Shown here: one piece after another, positions 1 through 9,070 of the stretch
Layout of the letters: every line of letters begins with the position of its first letter
Position numbering within the stretch: the first letter of the stretch is position 1
Assembly: GCA_963796705.1 (NCBI GenBank)
Contig: CAWCMK010000008.1
Location: forward strand, 186,001-250,000
DNA length: 64,000 nucleotides
Direction of reading: 5' to 3'
DNA from: VRUE01 sp963796705
GTDB taxonomy: Bacteria > Actinomycetota > Thermoleophilia > Solirubrobacterales > 70-9
The notes under the pieces: generated by a model
Database searches by the model: none
The model's input: only the letters and a program-made list of their open reading frames with translations
Told to the model about the DNA's origin: nothing
Made by a program: the position numbers and the translations under genes

Positions 1-231
1 CACCGCGGCCGCCTCGAGTTCGAGTTCGGCGATGGCTCGACGCACGTCCTTGGGGCCGGCGGACTTGCCTGGGTCGATGCGCCCACGGTTCGCAGGGTCC
101 GCAACCTGAGCGACACCGAGGATGCCGTCTATCTGGTCGTCGGCGGCAAGGATGGCTACGTCGGCAGGGACGGCAGGCTGCCGCCCGGCGAGACCAGTCG
201 TTTTGGCGACAACGCCCCTCCCGGCGCCTAG
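1..231 (+). CDS. Cupin-domain protein, C-terminal part (cut by window start)
   Basis: The open frame enters from the left edge and ends at TAG 229-231, giving the last 76 residues. The visible part has the beta-strand and glycine pattern of a single-domain cupin: a short Phe-rich strand followed by GDGS, then GPGG-like (GAGGLAWVDAP), then an arginine-rich strand (VRRVRN) and AVYLVVGGK. No metal ligands can be judged because the first cupin motif is outside the window. Function is unknown; small cupins bind metals or sugars. The next gene on the right is convergent (ilvC), 85 bp away. Confidence 0.6.
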   Translation, partial: HRGRLEFEFGDGSTHVLGAGGLAWVDAPTVRRVRNLSDTEDAVYLVVGGKDGYVGRDGRLPPGETSRFGDNAPPGA

Positions 232-316
232 CGAGCCCAACCTCAAAACGCGGCGGGCTCTCCGCCTGCGCGCCGGGGCCCTGGTCGGGGTCCGGAGGCC
301 CCTTGGGAGAGGATCC

Positions 317-1321
317 CTAGAAGCCCTGGTCGATCCAGGGCATCATGTCGCGCAGCTCCTTGCCGACCTCCTCGGTCGGGTGCCTGGCGCCTTCCTCTCG
401 CATCCGGGCGAGATTCTCGCCGCCGGCGCGGTTCTCGGCGATCCACTCGCGGGCAAACTCACCCGACTGGATCTCCTCGAGGATCTTCTTCATCTCCTTC
501 CGTGACTCCTCGGTGACGACCCGTTTGCCGCGCGTCATATCGCCGTACTCGGCGGTGTTGGAGATCGAGTAACGCATCCCGGAGATCCCCTTCTCATACA
601 TCAAATCGGCGATCAGCTTCAGCTCGTGCAGGCACTCGAAGTAGGCGAGGCGTGGGTCATAGCCCGCTTCGACGAGCGTCTCGAAACCGGCCCGGACGAG
701 CTCGGAAGCACCCCCGCAAAGGACCGCCTGCTCGCCGAAGAGATCGGTCTCGCACTCGTCTTTGAAGGTCGTCTCGATGATCGCCGCGCGGCCGCCGCCG
801 ATCCCGGCCGCGTAGGCCAGGACCAGATCGTGGGCTTCGCCGGTGGCGTCCTGGTGGACGGCCATCAGGCAGGGCACACCGTTGCCTTCCTCGAACTGGC
901 GGCGGACCAGGTGCCCGGGCCCCTTGGGGGCGACCATCCCGACGTCGACGCCCGGCGGCGGCAGGATCTGCTCGAAGTGGATCGCGAAGCCGTGCGCGAA
1001 AAGCAGCAGGTTGCCGGCCGCGATCCCGTCGGCGATCTCAGCCTCGAAGACCTCGGCCTGTTTCTCGTCGGGAAGTAGGACCATGACGACGTCGCCGCGG
1101 CTCGCGGCTTCGGCGATATCGAGCACCTCAAGGCCATGCGCTTCGGCCTTGGCGCGGCTGCTGGAGTCTGCTCGCAGGCCGACGACCACCTCGACCCCGG
1201 AGTCCTTCAGGTTGAGGGCGTGGGCATGACCCTGGGAGCCGTAGCCGAGGATGGCGACCGTCTTGCCCTCAAGCTTGGAGAGGTCGGCGTCCTTGTCGTA
1301 GAAGATGTCGTCGGATCGCAT
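317..1321 (-). CDS. ilvC: Ketol-acid reductoisomerase (class I)
   Basis: Converts acetolactate or acetohydroxybutyrate to the dihydroxy-acids of valine, leucine and isoleucine synthesis, using NADPH and two Mg2+. The 334-residue length is normal for class I. The Rossmann motif GYGSQG lies at residues 26-31; Arg50 and a Ser cluster (53-55) follow the second strand, as in NADPH-preferring forms. Catalytic residues are visible: His110 (FAHGF), Lys133, Asp193 and Glu197 (ETDLFGEQ), Glu229 and Glu233, and Ser254. It starts 10 bp after the menE stop on the same strand, so it is probably cotranscribed with menE, not with ilvB-ilvN, which lie about 9.4 kb away. Confidence 0.97.
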   Translation of the reverse strand: MRSDDIFYDKDADLSKLEGKTVAILGYGSQGHAHALNLKDSGVEVVVGLRADSSSRAKAEAHGLEVLDIAEAASRGDVVMVLLPDEKQAEVFEAEIADGIAAGNLLLFAHGFAIHFEQILPPPGVDVGMVAPKGPGHLVRRQFEEGNGVPCLMAVHQDATGEAHDLVLAYAAGIGGGRAAIIETTFKDECETDLFGEQAVLCGGASELVRAGFETLVEAGYDPRLAYFECLHELKLIADLMYEKGISGMRYSISNTAEYGDMTRGKRVVTEESRKEMKKILEEIQSGEFAREWIAENRAGGENLARMREEGARHPTEEVGKELRDMMPWIDQGF

Positions 1322-1331
1322 GCGGGGCAGG

Positions 1332-2657
1332 CTATCGGAGCGCCCGCCTCATCAACTTGCCCGAGGGCGTGCGCGGCAGCGCCGCGGCCAGCTCGACCCG
1401 CTTGGGCACTTTGAAGCCGGCCAACGACTCGGCGCAGTGGCGGCGCAGCTCGTCAGGCGTCGCCGAGGAGCCGTCGGCCAGCACGACGATCGCCGTCACC
1501 GCCTGCTGCCACTCAGGATCCTCGCGGCCGACGACGGCGGCATCCGCAACCTCGGGATGGCGCAGCAGGACCTGCTCGACTTCCGCCGGCACAACGTTCT
1601 CTCCACCGCTGATGATCATGTCGTCGATCCGGTCCTCGACGTAGAGGAAGCCCTCCTCGTCGATGCGCCCGAGGTCGCCGGTGTGCAGCCAGCCGTCCGC
1701 GTCGGCGTGCCCCGGGGCGACGGTTGGTCCCTGGACGAGGATCTCGCCGTCCTGGATCCGCAGGTGGGTGGTCAGCAGCGGGCGCCCGGCCGAGCCGAGC
1801 TTGCGCCCGGCGTCTTCGGGCGCCAGGGTCGTCACCTGCGAGCAGGACTCGGTCAGCCCGTAGGTCTGAACGACGGTCGCGCCCCTCGCGATCGCCTCTT
1901 CGAGGGGCTCCTTCGGGACCGGGCCGCCGCCGACGAGGATCGCCCGCGGCCCCGAGAGGTCGGCGCCCGCCTCAAGCAGACGAACCAGCATCGTCGTCAC
2001 CAGGGAGACGACGGTGATCTGATCGTCGGCCAGCGCGGCGGCGACGCGGTCCGTCTCGAAGCCGTCGTGGATTAGCGCCGTGGTCCCGTAGATGACCGAT
2101 CGCATCACGATCCCGAGGCCGGAGATGTGACTCAGCGGCAGGCAGCAGAGCCAGCGGTCGCGCGGGTCCACGCCGATATTGAAGGCCGAGCCAACCGCGC
2201 TCCAGAGGAAGTTGCCGTAGGAGAGCCCGACCGGCCGCGGCGGGCCGCTGCTGCCGCTGGTCAGCACCCGCGCGGCAACGTCATCCATGTCGTGCTCTCC
2301 CAGCAGCGGCAGGTCGGCCTCGGTCTGGGTCAGCTGGCCGGGGTCGAGCAAATCGACGCTCGCATCCTCGGCCGCGATGATCGCCGCGTGTTCGGCTTCA
2401 GAGAGGCGTGGACCGAGCGGCAGCAGGACCGCGCCGACCTTCATCAGGGCGTGGATCAGCACAACCTGCTCGCGGCGGGGATGCATGGTCAGCGCCACCG
2501 TCGAGCCGCGCCGGACGCCGTGCGCCGCGAGGCGCCGCGCGACCCAGGTTGCCTCCGCCTCGAGCTCGGCGTAGGTCACCTCGGAGCCGTCGGCGACCAG
2601 CGCGACACGGTCGGGCGCGCTCTGTGATCTCTGAGAGAGCCAGTCGTCGAGTTTCAT
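1332..2657 (-). CDS. menE: o-Succinylbenzoate-CoA ligase
   Basis: Adenylate-forming enzyme that activates o-succinylbenzoate to its CoA thioester in menaquinone synthesis. The 441-residue protein has the AMP-binding P-loop TSGSSGPPRP near residue 133, the hinge region DRIDDMIISGGENV, and the C-terminal lysine motif TPSGKL that positions the adenylation Lys. Sequence alone cannot separate MenE from other short acyl-CoA ligases; the assignment rests on the flanking menB, menA, menC, menD and menF. It is divergent from menB across only 32 bp, so both promoters must overlap there or within the coding regions. The stop lies 10 bp before ilvC. Confidence 0.9.
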   Translation of the reverse strand: MKLDDWLSQRSQSAPDRVALVADGSEVTYAELEAEATWVARRLAAHGVRRGSTVALTMHPRREQVVLIHALMKVGAVLLPLGPRLSEAEHAAIIAAEDASVDLLDPGQLTQTEADLPLLGEHDMDDVAARVLTSGSSGPPRPVGLSYGNFLWSAVGSAFNIGVDPRDRWLCCLPLSHISGLGIVMRSVIYGTTALIHDGFETDRVAAALADDQITVVSLVTTMLVRLLEAGADLSGPRAILVGGGPVPKEPLEEAIARGATVVQTYGLTESCSQVTTLAPEDAGRKLGSAGRPLLTTHLRIQDGEILVQGPTVAPGHADADGWLHTGDLGRIDEEGFLYVEDRIDDMIISGGENVVPAEVEQVLLRHPEVADAAVVGREDPEWQQAVTAIVVLADGSSATPDELRRHCAESLAGFKVPKRVELAAALPRTPSGKLMRRALR

Positions 2658-2689
2658 CGTGAGACGCGGGCCGGGTTTCCCTGGTTATC

Positions 2690-3565
2690 GTGCGCATCAT
2701 GCCGCAACGCCGCAAGGACGCTCCCCCGGAGGACGAACTCTACGCACCCATAGGGTGGTCCGCGCTCGGGGAGTTCGAGGACATCCGCTACGAGATCGCC
2801 GAGGGGATCGCCAAGATCACGATCGATCGTCCCGAGGTGCACAACGCCTTCCGCCCGCAGACGCTGGTCGAGATCTCCGCCGCCCTGGAGCTAGCCCGGG
2901 AGGACACCGAGATCGGCGTCGTGATTCTCACCGGCGAGGGTCGGCGGGCCTTCTGCTCGGGCGGCGACCAGCGGGTGCGCGGCGATAGCGGCTATCTGGC
3001 GGAGGGGGCAGCGCTGGGCCGCTTCCACGTCACCGACCTGCAGGTGCAGATGCGACGATTGCCAAAGCCGGTGCTCGCGATGGTCGCCGGCTATGCGGTG
3101 GGTGGCGGCCACGTGCTGCACGTCTGCTGCGACATGACGATCGCCGCCGAGAACGCCGTCTTCGGCCAGACCGGGCCGCGGGTCGGCTCCTGGGACGGGG
3201 GCTTTGGCGCCTCGCTGCTGCGCGACCTAATCGGCACCAAGAAGGCGAAGGAGTTCTGGATGCTCTGCCGTCAATACAGCGCCGAGGAGGCCCTCGCGAT
3301 GGGGCTCGTCAACGCCGTCGTGCCGCTCGATCGCCTCGAGGCCGAGACGGTCGCCTGGTGCCGCGAGATGCTCGCCCTCTCGCCGTTTGCCCTGCGCCTC
3401 GTCAAGGCCAGCTTCAACGCTCACGAGGACGGCTATGCCGGGATCCAGCAGCTGGCCCACGACGCCAACCTGCTCTTCTACGGAAGCGAGGAGGCGCGCG
3501 AGGGGCGCGAGGCGTTCAAGCAAAAGCGGCCGCCCGAGTTCGGCAAGTTTCCCCGGCGACCATGA
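2690..3565 (+). CDS. menB: 1,4-Dihydroxy-2-naphthoyl-CoA synthase
   Basis: Crotonase-fold enzyme that closes the second ring of the naphthoquinone from o-succinylbenzoyl-CoA. Family motifs are present: CSGGDQ (oxyanion hole and bicarbonate/substrate pocket), GYAVGGGH, and GPRVGSWDGGFG, typical of MenB rather than general enoyl-CoA hydratases. The 291-residue length allows for the N-terminal extension usual in actinobacterial MenB. The chosen start is GTG at 2690; an in-frame ATG at 2699 is an equally possible start three codons on. The stop overlaps the ATG of a 32-codon ORF (ATGA), which in turn overlaps menA. Confidence 0.95.
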   Translation: MRIMPQRRKDAPPEDELYAPIGWSALGEFEDIRYEIAEGIAKITIDRPEVHNAFRPQTLVEISAALELAREDTEIGVVILTGEGRRAFCSGGDQRVRGDSGYLAEGAALGRFHVTDLQVQMRRLPKPVLAMVAGYAVGGGHVLHVCCDMTIAAENAVFGQTGPRVGSWDGGFGASLLRDLIGTKKAKEFWMLCRQYSAEEALAMGLVNAVVPLDRLEAETVAWCREMLALSPFALRLVKASFNAHEDGYAGIQQLAHDANLLFYGSEEAREGREAFKQKRPPEFGKFPRRP

Positions 3566-3660
3566 GCCGCCGAGGCGCGGCCGCCGCTGCGGAGAAATTG
3601 GTGAAACACGCCCTCCCGAGCAGCCCGGCCGCCGCGATCGCGCCCGGAGCTCCGCGATGA
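3562..3660 (+). CDS. Small ORF of 32 codons fitted between menB and menA
   Basis: ATG at 3562 overlaps the menB stop as ATGA, and the ORF's own TGA (3658-3660) overlaps the menA ATG (3657) in the same way. The product would be Ala/Arg-rich (starts MSRRGAAAAAEKL, ends APGAPR), basic, with no recognised domain. The double 4-base overlap is what a translational-coupling relay would look like, but in a GC-rich genome an open frame of this length can arise by chance. It may be a coupling device, a tiny protein, or nothing. Confidence 0.35.
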   Translation: MSRRGAAAAAEKLVKHALPSSPAAAIAPGAPR

Positions 3661-4538
3661 GAATCTGGCTGATGGCGGCGCGGCCGCGAACCCTGCCCGC
3701 CGCGATCGCGCCGGTTTTGGTCGGCACCGCGGCGGCCGTCGAATGGGCCGGGCGCCTGCCCCGGGTGGGCGCCTTTCTCGCGGCGCTGATCGGCTCGGTC
3801 TTCATCCAGGTCGGAACCAACCTCGCCAACGACTACTCCGATGCGAAGCGCGGCGCCGACACAGCCGACCGCCTGGGCCCGGTGCGGGTGACCTCGGCCG
3901 GGCTGGTGACCCCTCGGCGCGTCCTCAGCGCAACCTGGATCGCCTTTGCGATCGCGATCGCCTGCGGCATCTACCTGGCGAGCGTAGCCGGCATCGTGAT
4001 CATCCTGATCGGCGCCGTATCGATTGCGGCCGGCGTCCTCTACACGGGCGGACCGCGGCCCTACGGATACGCCGGCCTCGGCGAGGTCTTCGTCTTCCTC
4101 TTCTTCGGGCTGGTGGCCGTCAACGGCTCCTATTACGTGCAGTTGGAGGAACTCCAGGCCCTGCCGCTCGGCCTCTCAATTGCGGTCGGCTTCCTGGCGA
4201 CCGCGATCCTGGTCGTGAACAACGTGCGCGACGTCGAGACCGACCGACGCGCTGGGAAGATGACCCTGGCGGTGCGGATGGGCAGGGCCAATGCGATCAG
4301 CCTCTACCGGCTGCTCGTGCTCGGCGCCTACCTGGTTCTCCCGATCGCGGTCCTCGCCGGCGAAGCGAGCGCCTGGCCGTTGCTCGGCCTGCTCTCGCTG
4401 CCGCTGGCGATCAGGCCACTGCAGGTCATGGGCCGCCGCACCGATGGGCCCTCCTTAAATGGGGCGCTGGCCGCGACCGGCGCCCTGCTCGGGGCCTTCA
4501 GCCTGCTCGTCTCGCTGGGGCTGCTGCTCGGCAGCTGA
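3657..4538 (+). CDS. menA: 1,4-Dihydroxy-2-naphthoate polyprenyltransferase
   Basis: Integral membrane UbiA-family prenyltransferase that joins a polyprenyl chain to dihydroxynaphthoate, giving demethylmenaquinone. The 293-residue protein has the two Asp-rich diphosphate/Mg2+ sites of the family: NDYSDAKRGAD early and NNVRDVETDRRAGK in the middle, with about eight hydrophobic segments. The start at ATG 3657 gives the usual MenA opening (MRIWLMAARPRTLPAA); the frame is open further upstream but that part overlaps menB. The next gene, menC, follows after 23 bp. Confidence 0.95.
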   Translation: MRIWLMAARPRTLPAAIAPVLVGTAAAVEWAGRLPRVGAFLAALIGSVFIQVGTNLANDYSDAKRGADTADRLGPVRVTSAGLVTPRRVLSATWIAFAIAIACGIYLASVAGIVIILIGAVSIAAGVLYTGGPRPYGYAGLGEVFVFLFFGLVAVNGSYYVQLEELQALPLGLSIAVGFLATAILVVNNVRDVETDRRAGKMTLAVRMGRANAISLYRLLVLGAYLVLPIAVLAGEASAWPLLGLLSLPLAIRPLQVMGRRTDGPSLNGALAATGALLGAFSLLVSLGLLLGS

Positions 4539-4561
4539 GGCCCAGCTGGGAGGCTCTGCCG

Positions 4562-5632
4562 ATGCCGGTGCTGAGAACCGAGGTGATCCCCTACGCGCTG
4601 CCCTTTGCGGAGCCCTACGCGACCGCCAGGGGAATCCTGCGCAGGCGCGAGATGGTCCTGCTGCGGCTGCGCGACGAAGAGGGTCACCTGGGGCTCGGGG
4701 AGGCGGTGCCGCTCTCGCTGCGGGGCGGCGCCAGTCTCGAGCAGGTGGCGCGGGAGCTGGGGGTCCTCGCCCAGAGCGGTGCCCTCGAGGACGCGCTGGG
4801 CGCCGACCGCGTCGGTGAGCGGGCCTGGCTGCCCGCTGAGCTGGGGCTCTCCGCACCGGCTCGCTGTGCGGCGCTGACGGCGCTTCTGGATCTCGGTGAG
4901 CGGCGGCTCGGACGCCAGCATCGCACCCCACCGGTGCCCTGCAACGCAACCCTGGTCGCCGCCGAGCCCGCCGCGGTCGCCGAGCAGGCCCTGGCCTGGG
5001 CCGCGGATGGCTATCGGACCTTCAAGCTGAAGCTGGGCGGGGGCCAGGATGTCGCCCAGGTGCGCGCGGTGCGCGAGGCGCTCGGCGATCAGGTTCAGAT
5101 CCGGATTGACGCCAACGCCAGCTGGGACCTCGAGACGGCGCGCTCGATCCTTGCCGAGCTCGAGCCCCTCGGCATACAGCTGGCCGAGCAGCCGGTGGTG
5201 ACGATCGAGCGAGCCGCCGAGCTGGCCCGCTCAACCTCGATCCCGCTGGCCGGCGATGAGAGCATCGAGACGCCCGAGGACGCGCTGCGCGCCGCCCGCA
5301 CCGGGGCCTTCGGGCTGACCGCGATCAAGCTCTCCAAGGTCGGCGGCCTGCTCAGCGCTCTGCGGATCGCCGGGAACCTGCCGGCATATGCCTCCAGCGC
5401 ACTGGACGGGCCGGTTGGGATCGCCGCCGGGGCACGACTCGCGGCAAGGCTCGGCTCCCACCCCTGGCCGGCGAGCGGGGAGCGCACCCACGGGCTCGCC
5501 ACGCAGCGGCTCTTCGCGGAGACGATCGCCTCGGTGCAGTGCGAGCTGCGCGGAGCGATGCTCCACCTGCCCGAGGGGCCGGGACTCGGCGTGGAGATCG
5601 ACGAGGAAGCACTCCAGGCGCACCGCCTTTAG
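4562..5632 (+). CDS. menC: o-Succinylbenzoate synthase
   Basis: Enolase-superfamily dehydratase that turns SHCHC into o-succinylbenzoate. All expected residues are visible in the 356-residue product: the KxK acid/base pair Lys155/Lys157 (FKLKL), metal ligands Asp183 (RIDAN), Glu209 (LAEQP) and Asp232 (AGDES), and Lys256/Lys259 (IKLSK) on the opposite face. The ATG at 4562 gives the normal capping-domain start; the frame is open far upstream over menA but without coding sense. The following menD start is 47 bp downstream. Confidence 0.94.
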   Translation: MPVLRTEVIPYALPFAEPYATARGILRRREMVLLRLRDEEGHLGLGEAVPLSLRGGASLEQVARELGVLAQSGALEDALGADRVGERAWLPAELGLSAPARCAALTALLDLGERRLGRQHRTPPVPCNATLVAAEPAAVAEQALAWAADGYRTFKLKLGGGQDVAQVRAVREALGDQVQIRIDANASWDLETARSILAELEPLGIQLAEQPVVTIERAAELARSTSIPLAGDESIETPEDALRAARTGAFGLTAIKLSKVGGLLSALRIAGNLPAYASSALDGPVGIAAGARLAARLGSHPWPASGERTHGLATQRLFAETIASVQCELRGAMLHLPEGPGLGVEIDEEALQAHRL

Positions 5633-5679
5633 CCTGGGCTCCGCGAGTTTCCAAGCGCACCGATCACAAGCGCCGCGCA

Positions 5680-7422
5680 GTGGACCTGACCAACGCAAAT
5701 ACCGCGCTCGCCTCGGCCTTCGTCGAGGAGCTGGCGCGCTGCGGGGTGCGGCGCGCGGTGATCTCCCCGGGCTCCCGCTCGACGCCACTGGCCGTGGCGC
5801 TCTGGCGCGAGTCCGAGATCGATGTGACGGTGATCGTCGATGAGCGCTCGGCGGCCTTCCTGGCCCTCGGTGCGGCGCAGGCCAGCGGCCTTCCGGTCGC
5901 GATCCTCTGCACCTCGGGGACCGCTGCGGCAAACCTGCACCCCGCGATCTGCGAGGCCGACGAGTCGGCCGTGCCGCTGATCGCGCTGAGCGCCGATCGC
6001 CCGCCGGAGCTGCGTGGGATCGGCGCCGGCCAGACGATCGACCAGATCGGCCTCTACGGCTCGGCGGTGCGCTGGTTCTGCGAGGTCGGCACCCACCGGG
6101 CCGACGACGAGGGCCTGCTTCACTATCGCTCGCTCGCCTGCCGAGCCTTCGCCGCCGCCCGCGGGGACGCACGACCCGGGCCGGTGCACCTGAATCTCTC
6201 CTGGCGCGAGCCGCTGGCGCCGGTCCCGGTGCAGGGTGCGGTCACGGCAACCGAGCCGCTGGCCCTCGAGGGGCGGACCGGCCGGCCGCTGACCGCGGTA
6301 ACGAGTTATAACCGGGAGCCGACCGAGTTCCTGCTCGAGGAGGTCGCCAGGCACATCGATCAGTCGAGCTCCGGGGTGATCATCGCCGGGCGCCAGCTCG
6401 ACCCCGAGCTGCGCGAGCCCCTCGCCCACCTGGCCACCGCCGCCGGGCTCCCGATCCTCGCCGAGCCGACCTCGCAGCTGCGCTGCGGCCCGCATGATCG
6501 CTCGCAGGTGATCTCCACCTATGACCTCTTGCTGCGCGACCGGGGCTTCGCGGAGCGGATGCGGCCCGACCTCGTCCTGCGCTTCGGCGAGCTGCCGACC
6601 AGCAAGCCGTTGCGCGCCTGGCTCGCCTCAAGCGGCGCCGATCAGCTCCTCGTCGACCCGCTCGGCGGCTGGAACGAGCCGAGCCGGCGCGCCGCGGCGC
6701 TGCTGCGCGCTGACCCGGTCGAGCTGGCGGCCGGCTGGGCGACCAGGGTCGGGGGCGGGGACCACGGGGCACTCGCATCCTGGCTCAGCGCCGAGCGGGC
6801 CGCGACCGCGGCGCTCGATGCGGCGCTGGTCGACGCGGCGCCGCTCAGCGAGCCGGCCCTGCATCGGGCCCTGGGCGGCGCCCACCGCGACGGGGATCTG
6901 ATCTACACGGCCTCGAGCATGCCGATCCGCGACCAGGAGGCTTTCCTGGCCTGCGCTGAGGCCGATGCGCTCTTCCTCTGCAATCGCGGTGCCAACGGGA
7001 TCGACGGGCTCATCTCCTCGGGGATCGGTGCGGCCGCCGCGTCGGGACGGCCGACGACGATCCTCACCGGCGACCTCGGGCTGCTGCACGATATCGGCGG
7101 CCTCGCCGCGCTTCGCGAGCTCGAGACGCCGGTGCGCATCGTGGTGATCGATAACGACGGCGGTGGCATCTTTCAATTCTTGCCCCAGGCCCAGGCACTC
7201 AGAGATGAGGAGTTCGAGACGCTGCTCGGCACCCCCCGGGGGTTGGATGTTAGGCGCGCGGCGGCGCTCTTTGGCCTCCCCTACCGGCCCCTCGAGGATC
7301 TCACCGAGCTGCCCGGGATACTCGCCGCCGGCAGCGGTCTGATCGAGGTCCTCGTCGAGCGTCGGGCCAGCGTCGCCGAGCACCGTCGCCTGGCGGCAGC
7401 CGTCAGCGAGGCCCTCGCCTGA
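5680..7422 (+). CDS. menD: SEPHCHC synthase (2-succinyl-5-enolpyruvyl-6-hydroxy-3-cyclohexene-1-carboxylate synthase)
   Basis: Thiamine-diphosphate enzyme that adds a succinyl-semialdehyde unit to isochorismate, the committed step of the classical menaquinone pathway. With the GTG at 5680 the protein is 580 residues and Glu55 (VIVDERSAAF) falls where the ThDP-activating Glu of MenD is found. The N-terminal SPGSRSTPLA motif and the C-terminal GDLGLLHD...DNDGGG ThDP/Mg motif are clear. The frame is open about 140 bp upstream, but that overlaps menC, so the GTG is preferred. Its 3' end overlaps the convergent secreted-protein gene by 20 bp. Confidence 0.94.
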   Translation: MDLTNANTALASAFVEELARCGVRRAVISPGSRSTPLAVALWRESEIDVTVIVDERSAAFLALGAAQASGLPVAILCTSGTAAANLHPAICEADESAVPLIALSADRPPELRGIGAGQTIDQIGLYGSAVRWFCEVGTHRADDEGLLHYRSLACRAFAAARGDARPGPVHLNLSWREPLAPVPVQGAVTATEPLALEGRTGRPLTAVTSYNREPTEFLLEEVARHIDQSSSGVIIAGRQLDPELREPLAHLATAAGLPILAEPTSQLRCGPHDRSQVISTYDLLLRDRGFAERMRPDLVLRFGELPTSKPLRAWLASSGADQLLVDPLGGWNEPSRRAAALLRADPVELAAGWATRVGGGDHGALASWLSAERAATAALDAALVDAAPLSEPALHRALGGAHRDGDLIYTASSMPIRDQEAFLACAEADALFLCNRGANGIDGLISSGIGAAAASGRPTTILTGDLGLLHDIGGLAALRELETPVRIVVIDNDGGGIFQFLPQAQALRDEEFETLLGTPRGLDVRRAAALFGLPYRPLEDLTELPGILAAGSGLIEVLVERRASVAEHRRLAAAVSEALA

Positions 7423-9070
7423 GCACCCGCCAGCTGTAGCTCGTCGTGCTCGAGGAGCCCTCACCGTCAGCGGCCCGCAGCGAGAAGCGATGGCGCCCCG
7501 GCCTCACCTTTTGCCTATAGGGCGAACGGCAGGACCTGAACGGCCCCTTGTCGAGCTTGCATTCGAAGCTGGCGCCGTTGGGACTGGCGCTGAAGGTGAA
7601 GCGGACGAGACGCTTGGCGGTCTTCTTCGCAGGCCTCACCCCGATTTCGATGAGCAGCGCCGGCCTCGCCGGAGGGCCGAGTTCCCGACAGGAGGAGGAG
7701 GAAGCCGGGCAGACTTCGGGGGGCAGTTCGGTGACCCTCACCGAGGCGTTCCCCTGGCCGCCTTCGTGATCGGCGTCACCGGCGAAGTTGGCGCTGATCT
7801 GGTGGGCGCCGAGGCTGCCCGGTTTCAGCAGGTAGTTGACCTGGCAGCCGGTGCTCGCTTCAGAGCTCGCCGGGAGCGAGCAGCTGTTCGCTTCAAAGGC
7901 GCCGCTGCCGGTGGCGGAGAAGTCGACCTCGCCGGCGAATGGAAGCGGAGTTTCGGTCTCGTCGGTCACCGTCACCCGGCAGGTGGTTCCGCCCGTGGGC
8001 AGGGCCTGGGTGAGGATCACCTCTTCTGGAGTGCAGGCCAGCGCCAGCGAGATCGGGTGGATGTACTCATCGGCGCCGATGTCGGGTTTGCCGATCGCCC
8101 GCGCCTGGCCATCGATATCGGTGCTGGCGCTGGAAACGTCGGTTTCACCGGCGTCGATCGTCGGCGATCCGCTGAGCTCGTGATAGCCGTCGGCCCCGAG
8201 CAGCGGCGGCGCTTCGACGTTGCCGTCGGTTCCCGCGGCCGTGACCGAGGCGCTGCCGCCGGGATCGGCGCTGGCTTCGGTCGAGTCAAAGTCGGAGTGG
8301 GCGAGCGCCACAGCGACCTGACCAACGGAGCCCGAGAATTCCCGGGCTGCGGCAAGCACGTCCTTCAGTCGGCCCTCGGCGATCACCGATTTGCCGTCGA
8401 CCGAGACGCCACCGGAGCCGAAGACCTTGTAGGAGAGCCCGACGCCGCCGCTACCGGTGTCGATCGCGGTGACGTTGCGCAGCGTCGCCGTCGAGCTCAG
8501 CGCGGTGGCGGTGCTCTCCCCCAGCGCCACCGATTCGGGGGCGCTGGTCAGACAGGCGCTGTTGCGGATCGTGCCCGCGACCTGCACGCAGGCGATCGAC
8601 TGCGTCGCCGAGCCGTTGCGGGCGATCAGGTCTTCGACGAGGCCATTCTCGACTTCGATGTTCGAACGTGCCACCGAGGTGACGATTTCGAGGTGCGAGA
8701 GGGTGTCGCCTTCTTCGACGATCAGGGCTCCGCGCAGCGCGCTGGAGCCTTCGAGGACGATCTTCGGCCGCGGCGCGCCCGCTTCCCCGTGGACCCTGAT
8801 CGCCGGGGCGAGCTGGACGAATTCCGAGGGTCCCAAATCACCGGCGGAATCGCTGTATTCGCCGGGCGCCAACACCACCTCATCCCCCGCCTGGATGCCC
8901 GCGGCGTTCGCGTCCGCCGCGGCGTAGATCGTGCAGGGTTCTCCGGGGTTTTCGCAGGTGCCAGAGGTCATGCCGCCGGGTGCCGCGTAGCGGGTCGCCG
9001 CTGAAGCCCCGGCCGCGCTCAGGGCAAGAAGAGCAATTGCTGCGATCAAGATCGAGATCAATCGAGACAT
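7403..9070 (-). CDS. Secreted beta-helix surface protein with Ig-like and C-terminal repeat domains
   Basis: The product (555 residues from ATG 9070; an upstream ATG at 9091 would add seven) starts with a typical signal peptide (MSRLISILIAAIALLAL, cleavage after GASA). Next comes a region of about 300 residues with the short-strand pattern of right-handed parallel beta-helices, ending in the motif DIDGQARAIGKPDIGADEY that closes many extracellular beta-helix proteins. An Ig-like domain with paired Cys follows, then a C-terminal module (FECKLDKGPFRSC...GRHRFSLRAADGEG) common in actinobacterial surface proteins. Function is unknown; it may bind or cleave polysaccharide. It shows no link to the surrounding men genes and uses GAA for Glu more than they do. 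Confidence 0.8.
   Translation of the reverse strand: MSRLISILIAAIALLALSAAGASAATRYAAPGGMTSGTCENPGEPCTIYAAADANAAGIQAGDEVVLAPGEYSDSAGDLGPSEFVQLAPAIRVHGEAGAPRPKIVLEGSSALRGALIVEEGDTLSHLEIVTSVARSNIEVENGLVEDLIARNGSATQSIACVQVAGTIRNSACLTSAPESVALGESTATALSSTATLRNVTAIDTGSGGVGLSYKVFGSGGVSVDGKSVIAEGRLKDVLAAAREFSGSVGQVAVALAHSDFDSTEASADPGGSASVTAAGTDGNVEAPPLLGADGYHELSGSPTIDAGETDVSSASTDIDGQARAIGKPDIGADEYIHPISLALACTPEEVILTQALPTGGTTCRVTVTDETETPLPFAGEVDFSATGSGAFEANSCSLPASSEASTGCQVNYLLKPGSLGAHQISANFAGDADHEGGQGNASVRVTELPPEVCPASSSSCRELGPPARPALLIEIGVRPAKKTAKRLVRFTFSASPNGASFECKLDKGPFRSCRSPYRQKVRPGRHRFSLRAADGEGSSSTTSYSWRVLRRGPR

Noticed and set aside
7490..9004. 504-residue open frame on the plus strand
   Set aside because: Antisense to the secreted beta-helix protein, which has a signal peptide and domains.
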